A DNA stretch of 64,000 bases from Clostridium sp. OM02-18AC (GCF_003481825.1 NZ_QULW01000001.1:1-64000); one strand, 5' to 3'. Positions 44,827-53,590 are shown, counted from the first letter of the stretch. Numbers and translations: made by a program. The notes: a model not told the origin generated them from the letters alone.

Positions 44827-45659
44827 ATGGGGTATCATCTTCCAGAGCAGTTTCAGGAGTTTGGGGAGGCCAGACGAGCCGGATTTCTGCGGGTAAAAGA
44901 ATTAAAAGAGAGCGGAAACCATTCCGGTTGCGGAAACAAGGCTTCCGAAAAACTTATGTCCGCTGATCAAGTCCAGTTACGGGTTCGCGTTGTCTGATAA
45001 ATGCCCGTACACCTATTTTTCAGACCTGATCGTAGGAGAGACGACCTGCGATGGAAAAAAGAAGATGTATGAGTTGTTAAATGAGAAGCGCCCGACTTAC
45101 GTGCTTCATCTTCCACAGGGCCATGACGGAGATCTGCTGACAGCCTGGACAAAAGAACTGCACCGCTTTCTTGCATATCTGGAGGAAAACTTCGGGATCA
45201 CCATTACGGAAGAAGCGCTGCGGGAAGCTGCACGTGTGAGAAATGAAGAACGTCGGGAGCGGCTGAAGCTGATGGAACTTCAGAAGCAGACTCCGCCGCC
45301 TATGAGTGGTCTGCTTTGAAAATTGCAGCGGCATCAAGGCGGCATTTCAGATGGTAGATACGGAAGCGGAAGATATCGTGGAGGCCATCGCTGCCCGGTA
45401 TTTAGAAATCGGCTGTTCGGTGATGACTCCGAACACAAAACGGATCGGGCTGATCGAACGGCTGATCCGGGAATACCAGATCGACGGGATCGTGGAGATT
45501 GATCTGCAGGCCTGCACGCCGTACACGGTGGAAGCTTATACGATCCGGCAGCTCGCAAAGGAAAAGCATGTGCCGTATCTGGCGATTGAAACAGATTATT
45601 CCCAGAATGACAGCGGCCAGCTGGCAACGCGTATTGAGGCGTTTCTGGAACTATTATAG
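44827..45659 (+). pseudogene. Broken 2-hydroxyacyl-CoA dehydratase / double-cubane-cluster protein gene
   Basis: Three reading frames in series carry pieces of one protein of the HgdB/double-cubane family. The N-terminus is LPEQFQEFGEARRAGFLRVKELKESG (two parts, 44833-44905). The middle, in another frame, runs from ETIPVAETRLPKNLCPLIKS to RNEERRERLKLMEL and PPPMSGL (44913-45316). The C-terminus, in a third frame, is VVCFENCSGIKAAF to IETDYSQNDSGQL (45306-45659). Roughly 30 and over 100 residues are missing at the two junctions. At the second junction GTGGTCTG belongs to both sides, as expected for deletion between short direct repeats. An intact activase of this family lies at 48.9 kb. Confidence 0.82.
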
Positions 45660-45721
45660 TGAGGAGGACTGTGTGCGCATGCATGAACAGTCGTGTTACA
45701 AAAGTTGCAGGGTGGAAAAAC

Positions 45722-46831
45722 ATGGAGAAGAAAAAGAATGTAATTTTGTCAGGCTGCAGAACGGAAGAAGATAATTTTTCCAGACAGGAACAGAGGAAAA
45801 TGGCAGCCTTGACCCGTCAGGAACTAAAAGATCTGGAAGCGAAAGAAAAAACAGAGCTGGAAAAGGCGTTTGATATCCTGATCCAGTGTCTGCCCAATGT
45901 TTGCGGACTGCTTGCAATCCTGGAATATCTGCTGATCCCGGACAACAGCACCAACCGGAATCCGAACACCTATCTTGGATTTCTGGTGCTGCTGATCCTG
46001 GTTTACGATATCTGTGGAATCGCTGCAGCATGGAAGCGCAGATCAGGCGATAAAAAAATGTCTGAGCGGTTCCGGTACCGGGCACCGCTCTGGTCGGCTT
46101 TATTTCTTTTATTTACCGGATATGATTATCTGACGTTGAAAACCGGGATCCTGACTCAGCCGTTTGTTCCCTGTATCAACTTTATCCTGAATGCTGCGTG
46201 GATCGACCGGGCCACGATCCTGGACTGCACGGTGCATACCCTGGGACTTTTGTTCCTGGGATATTTTTCCGGTGTAGCGCTTGGGCTTGTAACCGGAATT
46301 GTCTGCGGGTATTCCCGGAAAGCCCGCTACTGGATCGATCCGGTGATTAAATTTTTGGGACCGATCCCAACCTCAACGTGGATCCCGATCATGATGGTCA
46401 TTGCCTCCTCGTTGTTTGGCGGGGCGGTGTTCATCATCGCGCTGGGATCGTGGTTTGCGGTAACGGTTGCGACCATGAACGGCATAGCCAATGTAGACCG
46501 CGATTATTTTGGCGCGGCGAGGACGCTTGGGGCAAGCGAGCGCAGGCTGATCTTTGGCGTGGCGATCCCGCATGCCATGCCATCGATTCTTTCGGGCTGT
46601 ACCCAGGCTATGAGCAGCTCCTGCACCGCGATCATGATCGCTGAAATGCTGGGCGTAAAGTCAGGACTTGGCTGGTATATGAACTGGAGCAAGTCCTGGG
46701 CCAGCTACGATAAGATGTTTGCAGCGTTGTTTGTGATCTGCTTCATCTTTACCGTAGTCACCAAGGTATTAGACCGGATCAAACGCCATGTGCTCAGATG
46801 GCAGAATGGAGCGGAAAAGAATTATGGATGA
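45722..46831 (+). CDS. ABC transporter permease, NitT/TauT type
   Basis: A 369-residue inner-membrane subunit of an importer. Three hydrophobic segments fill the first 150 residues, an unusual N-terminal addition. The standard SsuC/TauC-like domain follows with DCTVHTLGLLFLGYFSGV, PIPTSTWIPIMMV and the cytoplasmic coupling loop GAARTLGASERRLIFGVAIPHAMP (two parts). The start is uncertain: ATG 45722 follows AGGGTGGAA by a normal gap, while GTG/ATG codons from 45659 follow GAGGAGG. It lies directly after the dehydratase remnant and overlaps the ATPase gene by 8 bp. Confidence 0.85.
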   Translation: MEKKKNVILSGCRTEEDNFSRQEQRKMAALTRQELKDLEAKEKTELEKAFDILIQCLPNVCGLLAILEYLLIPDNSTNRNPNTYLGFLVLLILVYDICGIAAAWKRRSGDKKMSERFRYRAPLWSALFLLFTGYDYLTLKTGILTQPFVPCINFILNAAWIDRATILDCTVHTLGLLFLGYFSGVALGLVTGIVCGYSRKARYWIDPVIKFLGPIPTSTWIPIMMVIASSLFGGAVFIIALGSWFAVTVATMNGIANVDRDYFGAARTLGASERRLIFGVAIPHAMPSILSGCTQAMSSSCTAIMIAEMLGVKSGLGWYMNWSKSWASYDKMFAALFVICFIFTVVTKVLDRIKRHVLRWQNGAEKNYG

Positions 46832-47597
46832 TCGCAGCAACGTTGTGCTGAAGCTGAATGGAGTATCCAAAAGCTTCGCAAAGGTAGAACAGGATGAAGT
46901 AACCCATGCGCTGGATCATGTAGATTTGGAGATGGAAAGCGGGGAGTTTATCAGTCTGGTAGGACCATCCGGGTGCGGAAAATCAACGGTGCTGCGTCTG
47001 GTGGCGGGACTGATCCGGCCGACGCTCGGAACCGTAACCGTGAATGGAAACGAGGTAGACGGACCATCCCCGCAGCGGGGCATGGTGTTTCAGAAGCCGA
47101 CGCTGTTTCCGTGGCTCACCGTAGAGAAAAACATTGCGTTCCCATTGAAAGCACAGGGGAAATTGAAAGAAAATGAGGATCAGGTGGAACACATGCTGGA
47201 TGTGATCGGCCTGCGGCATTTCCGCAATGATTACCCGGGACAGCTTTCCGGAGGCATGGCGCAGCGCGTGGCGCTGGTGCGGACGCTCATCAGCCAGCCG
47301 CAGATTTTGCTTCTGGATGAACCATTGGGCGCGCTGGATGCGTTCACCCGCATGAACATGCAGGATGAGATTTTGTCTATGTGGCGGGAAAAGAGGCAGC
47401 TTGCATTGATGGTAACCCACGATGTGGATGAGGCGATTTACATGGGAACCCGTGTCATTGTCATGGATGCAAACCCGGGACGGATCATCGCGGATATCAG
47501 GATCGAAGAAGATTTCCCGCGAAACCGTTCTTCGCAAGGCTTTATTGCGTACCGGAACATGATTTTAAACCGGCTTCATTTTGCCGGTGAGAAATAG
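46824..47597 (+). CDS. ABC transporter ATP-binding protein, NitT/TauT type
   Basis: A 257-residue ATPase subunit (longer if ATG 46806 or 46788 is used). It has Walker A GPSGCGKST near 47-55, the Q loop FQKPTLFPWLTV, the signature LSGGMAQRVALVR, Walker B ILLLDEPLGALD and the switch His in MVTHDVDEAIYM. The sequence groups with the SsuB/TauB class that drives import of small organic or inorganic anions. It overlaps the permease gene and precedes the binding lipoprotein by 29 bp, so the three form one operon. Confidence 0.92.
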   Translation: MDDRSNVVLKLNGVSKSFAKVEQDEVTHALDHVDLEMESGEFISLVGPSGCGKSTVLRLVAGLIRPTLGTVTVNGNEVDGPSPQRGMVFQKPTLFPWLTVEKNIAFPLKAQGKLKENEDQVEHMLDVIGLRHFRNDYPGQLSGGMAQRVALVRTLISQPQILLLDEPLGALDAFTRMNMQDEILSMWREKRQLALMVTHDVDEAIYMGTRVIVMDANPGRIIADIRIEEDFPRNRSSQGFIAYRNMILNRLHFAGEK

Positions 47598-47626
47598 ATC
47601 ATTTTTTTACTAAAGGAGAAGGTATT

Positions 47627-48844
47627 ATGAAAACAAACAGATCACTTGCATTATTTTTGTCCCTTTCCATGGGACTGTCTCTGACTGCATGCGGAGGGGC
47701 AAAGCAGGCTGAGGAGACGAAGGCAACGGAGAAAGAGCAGCTTGCCGGAGATTTGAACAACGACGGACAGATCGAGATGGGCCAGGACGGTGTTGCGGTT
47801 GAGGTCAATGTGTCGGATGTTCATATGAATGCGGCAGATGCATTTGCAGCCGGAAAATGGGAAGCTCTGTTTACCCCGGTAGATATGGAAGACCGCGCGA
47901 TCGACATGGCAGACTTTGACCTGACTCCGACTGAGGAAGAGAAAAAAGCCATGGAGAGCGAACCGGCATATGGTGAGCCGGTCCTGTATTACATGTCTGA
48001 CGGATGTACCTCCGGCCCGACCGTGGCGGATGACCTCGGTTACTATGCAGAGGCAGGACTGACCGCAGAAGGCTTCAAAGGCAATTCCTACATTGAGGCA
48101 CTGGGAACCCGCCAGGCAACCGTAGCAGTCGGCCATATCGCTACCATGATCGTTCCGATCACCAACAATGTGGATCTTACCTTCGTTGGCGGCGCACATA
48201 TCGGCTGCAAATCGCTTTACGCACTGGCAGACAGCCCGTACAATACAACCGAAGATTTAAAGGGAACCCAGATTTCCGTACCGAACGGAATCGGTGCTTC
48301 TGACTATAACATCACTTCGATCCTGTTGGATGCAGATGGCATGGATCCGCTGAGCGATGTGACCCTGACCCAGGTTTCTTCCGATGCCTGCGTGGCAGCT
48401 ATGGAGCGCGGTGAGATTTCTGCAGCCCTGTTAAGTGATACATTTGCGTATGCCATGATGAAAGAGGGCAAGTTAAAATGCATCCGTTCCCTGCAGGATG
48501 AGGATTTCGCAGGAGACGCCTGCTGTGTGATTGCTATGAACCGCACGTTTGTACAGGAGAATCCGACCATCGCAAAGAAAATCACCCAGGCAGTCCAGAA
48601 AGCACATTCCTGGATGCGTGAAAATCCGGACGAGGCAACCAAACTGCTTCTTGACCGTGGCTGGAACGGCGGCGATTTTGACATGAACGTTATGATCAAC
48701 AATGCCCTGCAGTTTGGTCTTTCGGATGAGTGCACCGGTGCATCTTTGAAGAAAATCATTGAGAAGTATGTCCGTCTTGGCCTGATCACTTCCACCGATG
48801 ATGTGGAGGAAATCTACGGACTGGCATGGACCCCGGTTCTGTAG
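47627..48844 (+). CDS. ABC transporter substrate-binding lipoprotein, cysteine-rich
   Basis: A 405-residue NMT1/SsuA-type binding protein anchored by the lipobox LTAC near residue 22. The mature protein starts with a Thr/Glu/Lys-rich linker, then a dockerin- or EF-hand-like DLNNDGQIEMGQDG (about 43-56), then the binding domain (GEPVLYYMSDGCTSGP, VGHIATMIVPITNN, ISVPNGIGASDYN). Besides the lipid cysteine it has seven others (DGCTS, IGCKS, SDACV, LKCIR, DACC, DECTG), many for an exported protein. The ligand is unknown. A metal, a metal complex or a thiol-reactive compound is possible. Confidence 0.85.
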   Translation: MKTNRSLALFLSLSMGLSLTACGGAKQAEETKATEKEQLAGDLNNDGQIEMGQDGVAVEVNVSDVHMNAADAFAAGKWEALFTPVDMEDRAIDMADFDLTPTEEEKKAMESEPAYGEPVLYYMSDGCTSGPTVADDLGYYAEAGLTAEGFKGNSYIEALGTRQATVAVGHIATMIVPITNNVDLTFVGGAHIGCKSLYALADSPYNTTEDLKGTQISVPNGIGASDYNITSILLDADGMDPLSDVTLTQVSSDACVAAMERGEISAALLSDTFAYAMMKEGKLKCIRSLQDEDFAGDACCVIAMNRTFVQENPTIAKKITQAVQKAHSWMRENPDEATKLLLDRGWNGGDFDMNVMINNALQFGLSDECTGASLKKIIEKYVRLGLITSTDDVEEIYGLAWTPVL

Positions 48845-48892
48845 GTTTATTCGGGAAAACAAGAAGGATTGAAACAGGATAGGAATTTGCAT

Positions 48893-49660
48893 ATGACATA
48901 TTTTACAGGCATCGATATCGGTTCTACTTCTGCCAAAACGATCGTCATGGATGACAAACAGAATATCTGCTTACGCATGCTCCAGCCTACGGGCTGGAGC
49001 TGCGTTGATACAGCCGGTGAAATCTTACGGAAGCTGGAAGCGGAAGGCATAAAACGGGAAAGCATGAAGATCGTAGCCACCGGCTACGGGAGAGTGTCGG
49101 TTCCATTTGCAGATAAATGTATAACAGAGATTACCTGTCATGGGCTTGGCGCCTGCTTTCTGTATGGGGAAAGCAGCCTGACGGTCATTGATATTGGCGG
49201 GCAGGATACCAAGCTGATCCAGACGGAAGATGGGGTTGTGACGGACTTTGTAATGAATGATAAATGTTCCGCGGGAACCGGGCGTTTTCTGGAGGTGATG
49301 GCCAACACACTTTCCATGCGGCCGGACGAGCTTTGTGCGCTGGCTGAAAAAGGAAGCGGGACCTCCATCAGCTCCATGTGTACTGTTTTTGCGGAGTCGG
49401 AAGTTATCAGTCTGATCGGAAAGGGAGAGCCGCGGGAGAACATTGCCTACGCCGTGGTGGATTCCATCGTAAACAAAGTAGCGGCACAGGCAGGAAAGCT
49501 TTCAATCGGAACGGGCACAGTCTGTCTGACAGGAGGACTGTGCGGAATCCCGTATCTGACGCAGGCACTTTCCAAAACGCTTGGAGCAGAGGTACGCACC
49601 CAGGAAGACGGGCGTTATGCCGGAGCGGTCGGGGCAGCGCTGAAGGCTGCGGCTATATAA
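48893..49660 (+). CDS. Acyl-CoA dehydratase activase (HgdC/BadF type)
   Basis: A 255-residue ASKHA-fold ATPase that holds one [4Fe-4S] cluster between two subunits and passes a low-potential electron to a partner enzyme with ATP hydrolysis. It has GIDIGSTSAKTIVMD at the start, DIGGQDTKLIQ near 102, and cluster ligands in NDKCSAGTGRF and SSMCTVFAESE. ATG 48893 follows AGGATAGGAA. The natural partner would be the double-cubane protein whose gene is broken at 44.8 kb, unless another copy exists elsewhere. It follows the ABC operon by about 50 bp on the same strand. Confidence 0.92.
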   Translation: MTYFTGIDIGSTSAKTIVMDDKQNICLRMLQPTGWSCVDTAGEILRKLEAEGIKRESMKIVATGYGRVSVPFADKCITEITCHGLGACFLYGESSLTVIDIGGQDTKLIQTEDGVVTDFVMNDKCSAGTGRFLEVMANTLSMRPDELCALAEKGSGTSISSMCTVFAESEVISLIGKGEPRENIAYAVVDSIVNKVAAQAGKLSIGTGTVCLTGGLCGIPYLTQALSKTLGAEVRTQEDGRYAGAVGAALKAAAI

Positions 49661-49681
49661 CAATTTCATTGAAAAAACGAT

Positions 49682-49718
49682 GGACCGTGAAAGTTGCCTT
49701 CGGCAACTTTCACGGTCC
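49682..49718 (-). terminator. Terminator of the sda operon, 17-bp perfect stem
   Basis: GGACCGTGAAAGTTGCC pairs perfectly with its complement around a 3-base loop. On the minus strand a run of six T follows, so it ends sdaAA transcription. On the plus strand the T run is weak, but the hairpin may also slow polymerase coming from the activase gene. Confidence 0.85.
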
Positions 49719-49744
49719 TATTACGTTAACGATATTGTTTATTT

Positions 49745-50614
49745 TTAGCTGCACATATGGCATGCCGCGCATGCGGACGGTGCCGTCGCGCATCCGCCCA
49801 TGGCGGTTTCGCGCAGTTCTGCCGGAAGGCGTTTGCCTACGGTGTACATGGTTTCTAACATTTCATCGAACGGGATGAGCTGGGAGAGTCCGGCCAGGGA
49901 CATCTCGGCTGCGATCAGGGCGTTTGCCACACCGGCTGCGTTGCGGTTCTGGCACGGGTATTCGACCAGACCGCCGACCGGGTCACAGACAAGTCCCAGC
50001 ATATTCATCAGAACGATGGTAGCAGCATCGAGGCACTGCTTCGGACTACCGCCGAACAGCTCTACGGCAGCGGAAGCAGCCATGGCGGATGCAATGCCGA
50101 CCTCGGCCTGACAGCCGCCGACTGCTCCGGCTACGGTTGCGTTACGCATCGCCAGATAACCGATCGCACCGGCATTGAACAGTGCTTTGACCAGGTCTTC
50201 ATCGGAAAAGTGATGACATTCCTGAAGTGATAACAGCATGCCCGGAACTACTCCGGCAGAACCTGCGGTTGGGGCAGCTACGATCAGACCCATGGAAGCA
50301 TTGGTTTCCAGAACAGCTACCGCGCAGGTGATGGCTTTTTCCAGCACTTCCCCCAGGATGTTGCGGCTTGCAGCCTGGTGTGCGGCAAGCTTTCCTGCTT
50401 CGCCGCCGATAAGGCCGCCCATGGAGCGCACCGGTGTCTTGATCGGGGTGCGGGCAGATTCTTTCATGATTTCCAGGGCGCGGGCCATACGGCTAAGCGC
50501 CTCTTCTTCTGGCATCTCGCCTTCGGTTATTTCCCGGTTCAGCATGATCCTGGAAATCGGAAGGTTCTGTTTCTGACATAATTCTAAAAGTTCTTTTGCG
50601 TTTTTAAAATCCAT
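49745..50614 (-). CDS. sdaAA: L-serine dehydratase, iron-sulfur-dependent, alpha subunit
   Basis: Converts L-serine to pyruvate and ammonia with an oxygen-sensitive [4Fe-4S] cluster. The 289-residue subunit has NASMGLIVAAPTAGSAGVVPG near 105-125, the cluster cysteines in GLVCDPVGGLVEYPCQNRN near 205-225, and CATAPSACAACHMCS at the very C-terminus. The separate alpha and beta chains are the Clostridia/Bacillus arrangement. It lies 21 bp after sdaAB and is the last gene of the operon. Confidence 0.95.
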   Translation of the reverse strand: MDFKNAKELLELCQKQNLPISRIMLNREITEGEMPEEEALSRMARALEIMKESARTPIKTPVRSMGGLIGGEAGKLAAHQAASRNILGEVLEKAITCAVAVLETNASMGLIVAAPTAGSAGVVPGMLLSLQECHHFSDEDLVKALFNAGAIGYLAMRNATVAGAVGGCQAEVGIASAMAASAAVELFGGSPKQCLDAATIVLMNMLGLVCDPVGGLVEYPCQNRNAAGVANALIAAEMSLAGLSQLIPFDEMLETMYTVGKRLPAELRETAMGGCATAPSACAACHMCS

Positions 50615-50635
50615 GATCTTGTCACTCTCCCTTCC

Positions 50636-51304
50636 TTAAATCTGTACGATCATCACATCGTGTACGTTTGCATTTTCTTTTAAGCTTTCTGCTACATCTT
50701 CCGGAAGTGTTCCGTCGGATTCTACGATGGTGTAGGCAGTGTGCCCCTTTGCTTCACGGAACAGGCGCATGAAAGCAATGTTGACACCGCGGTCGCTTAA
50801 GACTTTGGTGATGTGGGCAACTACTCCTGGTTTATCCTGCTGGACAACAATGACAGCGCTGTATTCTCCGGTAAAGTCTATCGAAACACCGTTGATGCGG
50901 ACAATGCGCACCTTGCCGCCGCCAAGAGACTCTCCGCGGATTGTCATGGTCTGTCCGTTTTTGTTTGTCATGGAGATGTCCACAGTGTTCGGATGAATCT
51001 CGGTTTCCGTCTCATTCGGGGTGAAGGTGTAGGCCAGACCACTTTCCTGCGCAATCTCAAACGAATTGCGGATGCGCATATCATCGGTGGAAAAGCCCAT
51101 GATGCCGCCGAGGAGCGCACGGTCGGTTCCATGTCCATGATAGGTCTTGGCGAAGGAGCCGTACAGGGTGAAATCAGCCCGGATGACGTTTCCACCGATC
51201 ATTTTCTGGGCGAGGAAACCGATGCGGGCAGCGCCTGCCGTGTGAGAACTGGAGGGACCGATCATGTTCGGTCCAAGTACATCGAAAACACTGATAAATG
51301 ACAT
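50636..51304 (-). CDS. sdaAB: L-serine dehydratase, iron-sulfur-dependent, beta subunit
   Basis: A 222-residue partner of SdaAA. The N-terminal serine dehydratase beta domain has DVLGPNMIGPSSSHTAGAARIG near 8-29. The C-terminal ACT domain (SAVIVVQQDKPGVVAHITKVLSD, two parts, about 148-222) probably binds serine as a regulator. The gene follows the transporter remnant by one base and precedes sdaAA, in one minus-strand transcript. Confidence 0.95.
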   Translation of the reverse strand: MSFISVFDVLGPNMIGPSSSHTAGAARIGFLAQKMIGGNVIRADFTLYGSFAKTYHGHGTDRALLGGIMGFSTDDMRIRNSFEIAQESGLAYTFTPNETETEIHPNTVDISMTNKNGQTMTIRGESLGGGKVRIVRINGVSIDFTGEYSAVIVVQQDKPGVVAHITKVLSDRGVNIAFMRLFREAKGHTAYTIVESDGTLPEDVAESLKENANVHDVMIVQI

Positions 51305-51305
51305 G

Positions 51306-52316
51306 TTAAGCCTCCTGAGTTTCTTTTATGATAAATTTGCGATAAATTGTATCTACAATTACGCCGATGGCATTGTCACCGGAAACATTGCAGGCAGTTC
51401 CGAAGGAATCCTGTGTGATGTAAAGCGCAACCATGATCGCGCAGATCGGGCCGTTCGGGTCTCCGGCTGTGGTGCCGAATACCATGTAGAGGAACGGCAG
51501 TGCGGTCATGATGGAGCCGCCCGGTGCACCCGGGGAAGCAACCATGGCAACGCCCAGGGTCATGATGAACGGAACAACGGTAGCAAGGCTGATCGGCAGC
51601 TGGTTCATCAGGCAGACTGCGGTAGCGCAGGCTGTGATGGTGATCATGGAACCGGCCATATGGATGTTTGCGCAAAGCGGAACGACAAAGTTACGGATCT
51701 GCTCGCAGACGCCATCGTTGGCTGCGCACTGTAAGTTAACCGGAATGGTCGCTGCGGAAGACTGGGTTCCCAGTGCAGTTGCATAACCCGGAAACTGGTT
51801 TTTAATCAGGGTCAGCGGGTTCTTCTTGCTGAATCCTTGATCGCATTGTAAAGAGTATCTCCGATCTCCTTGCCGCGCATGGAAGACAGGCAGAGTCCTA
51901 AAACAAAGGCAAGCACAACTGCGGACAGAGTGTCCATGACTGGCTGGATGGTGATGGTAAAGTACGGAGACAGGGATACTTCTGCGGTAGCAGCGATCTG
52001 GTCTAATGCATCTGCGCTCATAAAGCTCGGGAACAGGTTTTCTGCAACCAGGAAGGATGCGGAGCCTGCGATCAGGGTAGAGCTGTATGCAAGGGCAACG
52101 GTGATCAGAAGCAGTTTTCCGGCGCCCTGTGACAGGTCTGCGATACCCATGGTTACATAAGCCAGGATCATGAGCGGGATGATAAATTTTAAGAAGTTAC
52201 TGAAAAAGCCAGACAGTGTTACGACCAGGCGGCAGAAACTGTCCGAATAAGATACCGATGATGATTGCCAGGATCAGCTTCGGTACCAGCCCCATTTTAA
52301 ATTTCTTTTTTTCCAT
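51306..52316 (-). pseudogene. Broken Na+/dicarboxylate-amino acid symporter (SstT-like, DAACS family)
   Basis: Read on the minus strand, the frame begins MEKKKFKMGLVPKLILAI after GGAGGGAATT but soon shifts. The second piece reads FCRLVVTLSGFFSNFLKF to DTLYNAIKD (about 52240-51845). The third reads FSKKNPLTLIKNQFPGYATALGTQSSAA to the stop at 51306. The first junction contains TTCTGCCG and fits a short deletion between repeats. The second lacks about 60-70 residues, two membrane helices of a normal DAACS protein. The operon position points to serine or threonine uptake. The remaining sda genes look intact. Confidence 0.85.
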
Positions 52317-52448
52317 TTGTAAATTCCCTCCAAAAACAAAAATGTGAATCGTTTGGAAATCTGCTGTTTGTGGCTGTCTGCGTGCTGGGCAGACAACTGT
52401 GCTTGGTGCAGATTTCAGAAAAATGGCGATTGACGTCTTCGCAGGGGC

Positions 52449-52477
52449 ATTATATCATGGTAATATGAATGAATCAA
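52449..52477 (-). promoter_or_regulatory. Promoter of the symporter-sdaAB-sdaAA operon
   Basis: On the minus strand TTGATT (52477-52472) and a perfect TATAAT (52454-52449) are 17 bp apart. Transcription would start near 52442, giving a leader of about 125 bases. Confidence 0.7.
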
Positions 52478-52515
52478 ATTCATAGTTTTCATAATGATAT
52501 TGAAAATTTTTCAAT
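52464..52515. promoter_or_regulatory. LysR-type operator pair between the sda operon and lysR
   Basis: ATTGAAAA-T-TTTTCAAT (52499-52515) is a perfect palindrome with T-N11-A geometry, centred near -65 of the minus-strand promoter. TATGAAT/ATTCATA (52464-52484) overlaps the -35. A recognition site near -65 and an activation site at the -35 are typical for LysR-type activators. The regulator gene is divergent at 52628. The rest of 52317-52627 holds no gene. Confidence 0.7.
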
Positions 52516-52627
52516 TATAGATTGTGAAAGAAGCTGCAAAATAATGTGCTTTTCGCAACGATTATACTGCAAAAATGCAGAGAGTTCGTGAAATTTTTGA
52601 TAAAACAAAAGAAAAGAGGTGTGAAGT

Positions 52628-53515
52628 ATGGAATTGCGTCAGTTTCAGACCTTTGTGCAGGCGGCGCAGCTGCAGAGCTTTTCCAGGGCTGCGCAGCAGC
52701 TTGGCTATTCTCAGTCGGCAGTGACGGTCCAGATCCGCCTGCTGGAGAAGGAGCTGGGGACCAGGCTCTTTGACCGGATGGGAAAGCAGGTGATCCTGAC
52801 TGCACAGGGAAGAAAATTTCTGGAGCATGCGAACCGGGTGTTGTACGAGGTGAGCCGTACCCGGCTTTCCATGCATGAAGATGAAGAATTAAAGAATCCA
52901 CTGCATATCGGGACGATCGAGTCCATCTGCACGGCTAAATTTCCGGCAATCGTCAGTCAGTTCCGGAAACTGCATCCGCAGGTGCGATTCCAGATCACCG
53001 TTGGGACTCCGGAGGAACTGATCCGCATGATGGAGCAGGATCTTCTGGATATGATCTACATTCTGGACGCACCCAGGTGGAATGAAAACTGGGTGAAGGC
53101 CATGGAGCAGGCAGAGCCGGTTGTGTTTGTGGCATCGCCGGGATTTTTAGAGAGTCATGGACTTTTGGGAAGAAAAAATCTGGATGATGTTTTGCAGGAA
53201 CCGTTTTTCCTGACCGAGAAAAATGCCAACTACCGCCAGGCGCTGGATCAGCACTTAGCGGGCTGCCACCGCGCACTGTCCCCGGTTTTAGAGATCAGTG
53301 ACACGGCATTTATCATTCAGATGCTGGAACAGGGACACGGACTTTCGTTTCTTCCGCTGTTTGCCGTGCAGCAGCAGATCCGGGACGGAAAGCTGGCCGT
53401 GATTGAGGTAGAGCAGGTAGAAATTTCCATGTACCGGCAGATCTTTTATCACAAAAATAAATTTAAAACCCGGGAAATGGAGGCGTTTATTGCGTTTGCA
53501 TCGGAAGAACTGTGA
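52628..53515 (+). CDS. LysR family transcriptional regulator
   Basis: A 295-residue regulator with an N-terminal winged helix-turn-helix (LRQFQTFVQAAQLQSFSRAAQQLGYSQSAVTVQI in parts, 3-36) and a periplasmic-binding-fold effector domain (about 90-290). It is transcribed away from the symporter-sda operon and shares the operator region. This suggests it controls serine catabolism, with serine or a related metabolite as effector. That target is inferred from layout only. AAGAGGTGTG precedes the ATG. Confidence 0.9.
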   Translation: MELRQFQTFVQAAQLQSFSRAAQQLGYSQSAVTVQIRLLEKELGTRLFDRMGKQVILTAQGRKFLEHANRVLYEVSRTRLSMHEDEELKNPLHIGTIESICTAKFPAIVSQFRKLHPQVRFQITVGTPEELIRMMEQDLLDMIYILDAPRWNENWVKAMEQAEPVVFVASPGFLESHGLLGRKNLDDVLQEPFFLTEKNANYRQALDQHLAGCHRALSPVLEISDTAFIIQMLEQGHGLSFLPLFAVQQQIRDGKLAVIEVEQVEISMYRQIFYHKNKFKTREMEAFIAFASEEL

Positions 53516-53544
53516 TAAATTTTGCCCACGGTTTCGATAGAGTA

Positions 53545-53553
53545 TGATATAAT
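53545..53553 (+). promoter_or_regulatory. Extended -10 promoter of trkH
   Basis: TGATATAAT gives a perfect extended -10. No matching -35 is seen at 17 bp. It lies 38 bp before the trkH start. Confidence 0.55.
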
Positions 53554-53590
53554 GCCTAAGAAAACGCGCGAAAGTGAGGTGAGTAAAATC

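Noticed and set aside
49378..49878. 166-codon plus-strand frame across the activase end and sdaAA
   Set aside because: It crosses the terminator hairpin and two well supported genes in a different frame and orientation.
53516..53590. c-di-AMP riboswitch before the potassium transporter
   Set aside because: The space is too short and none of the conserved ydaO elements is present.
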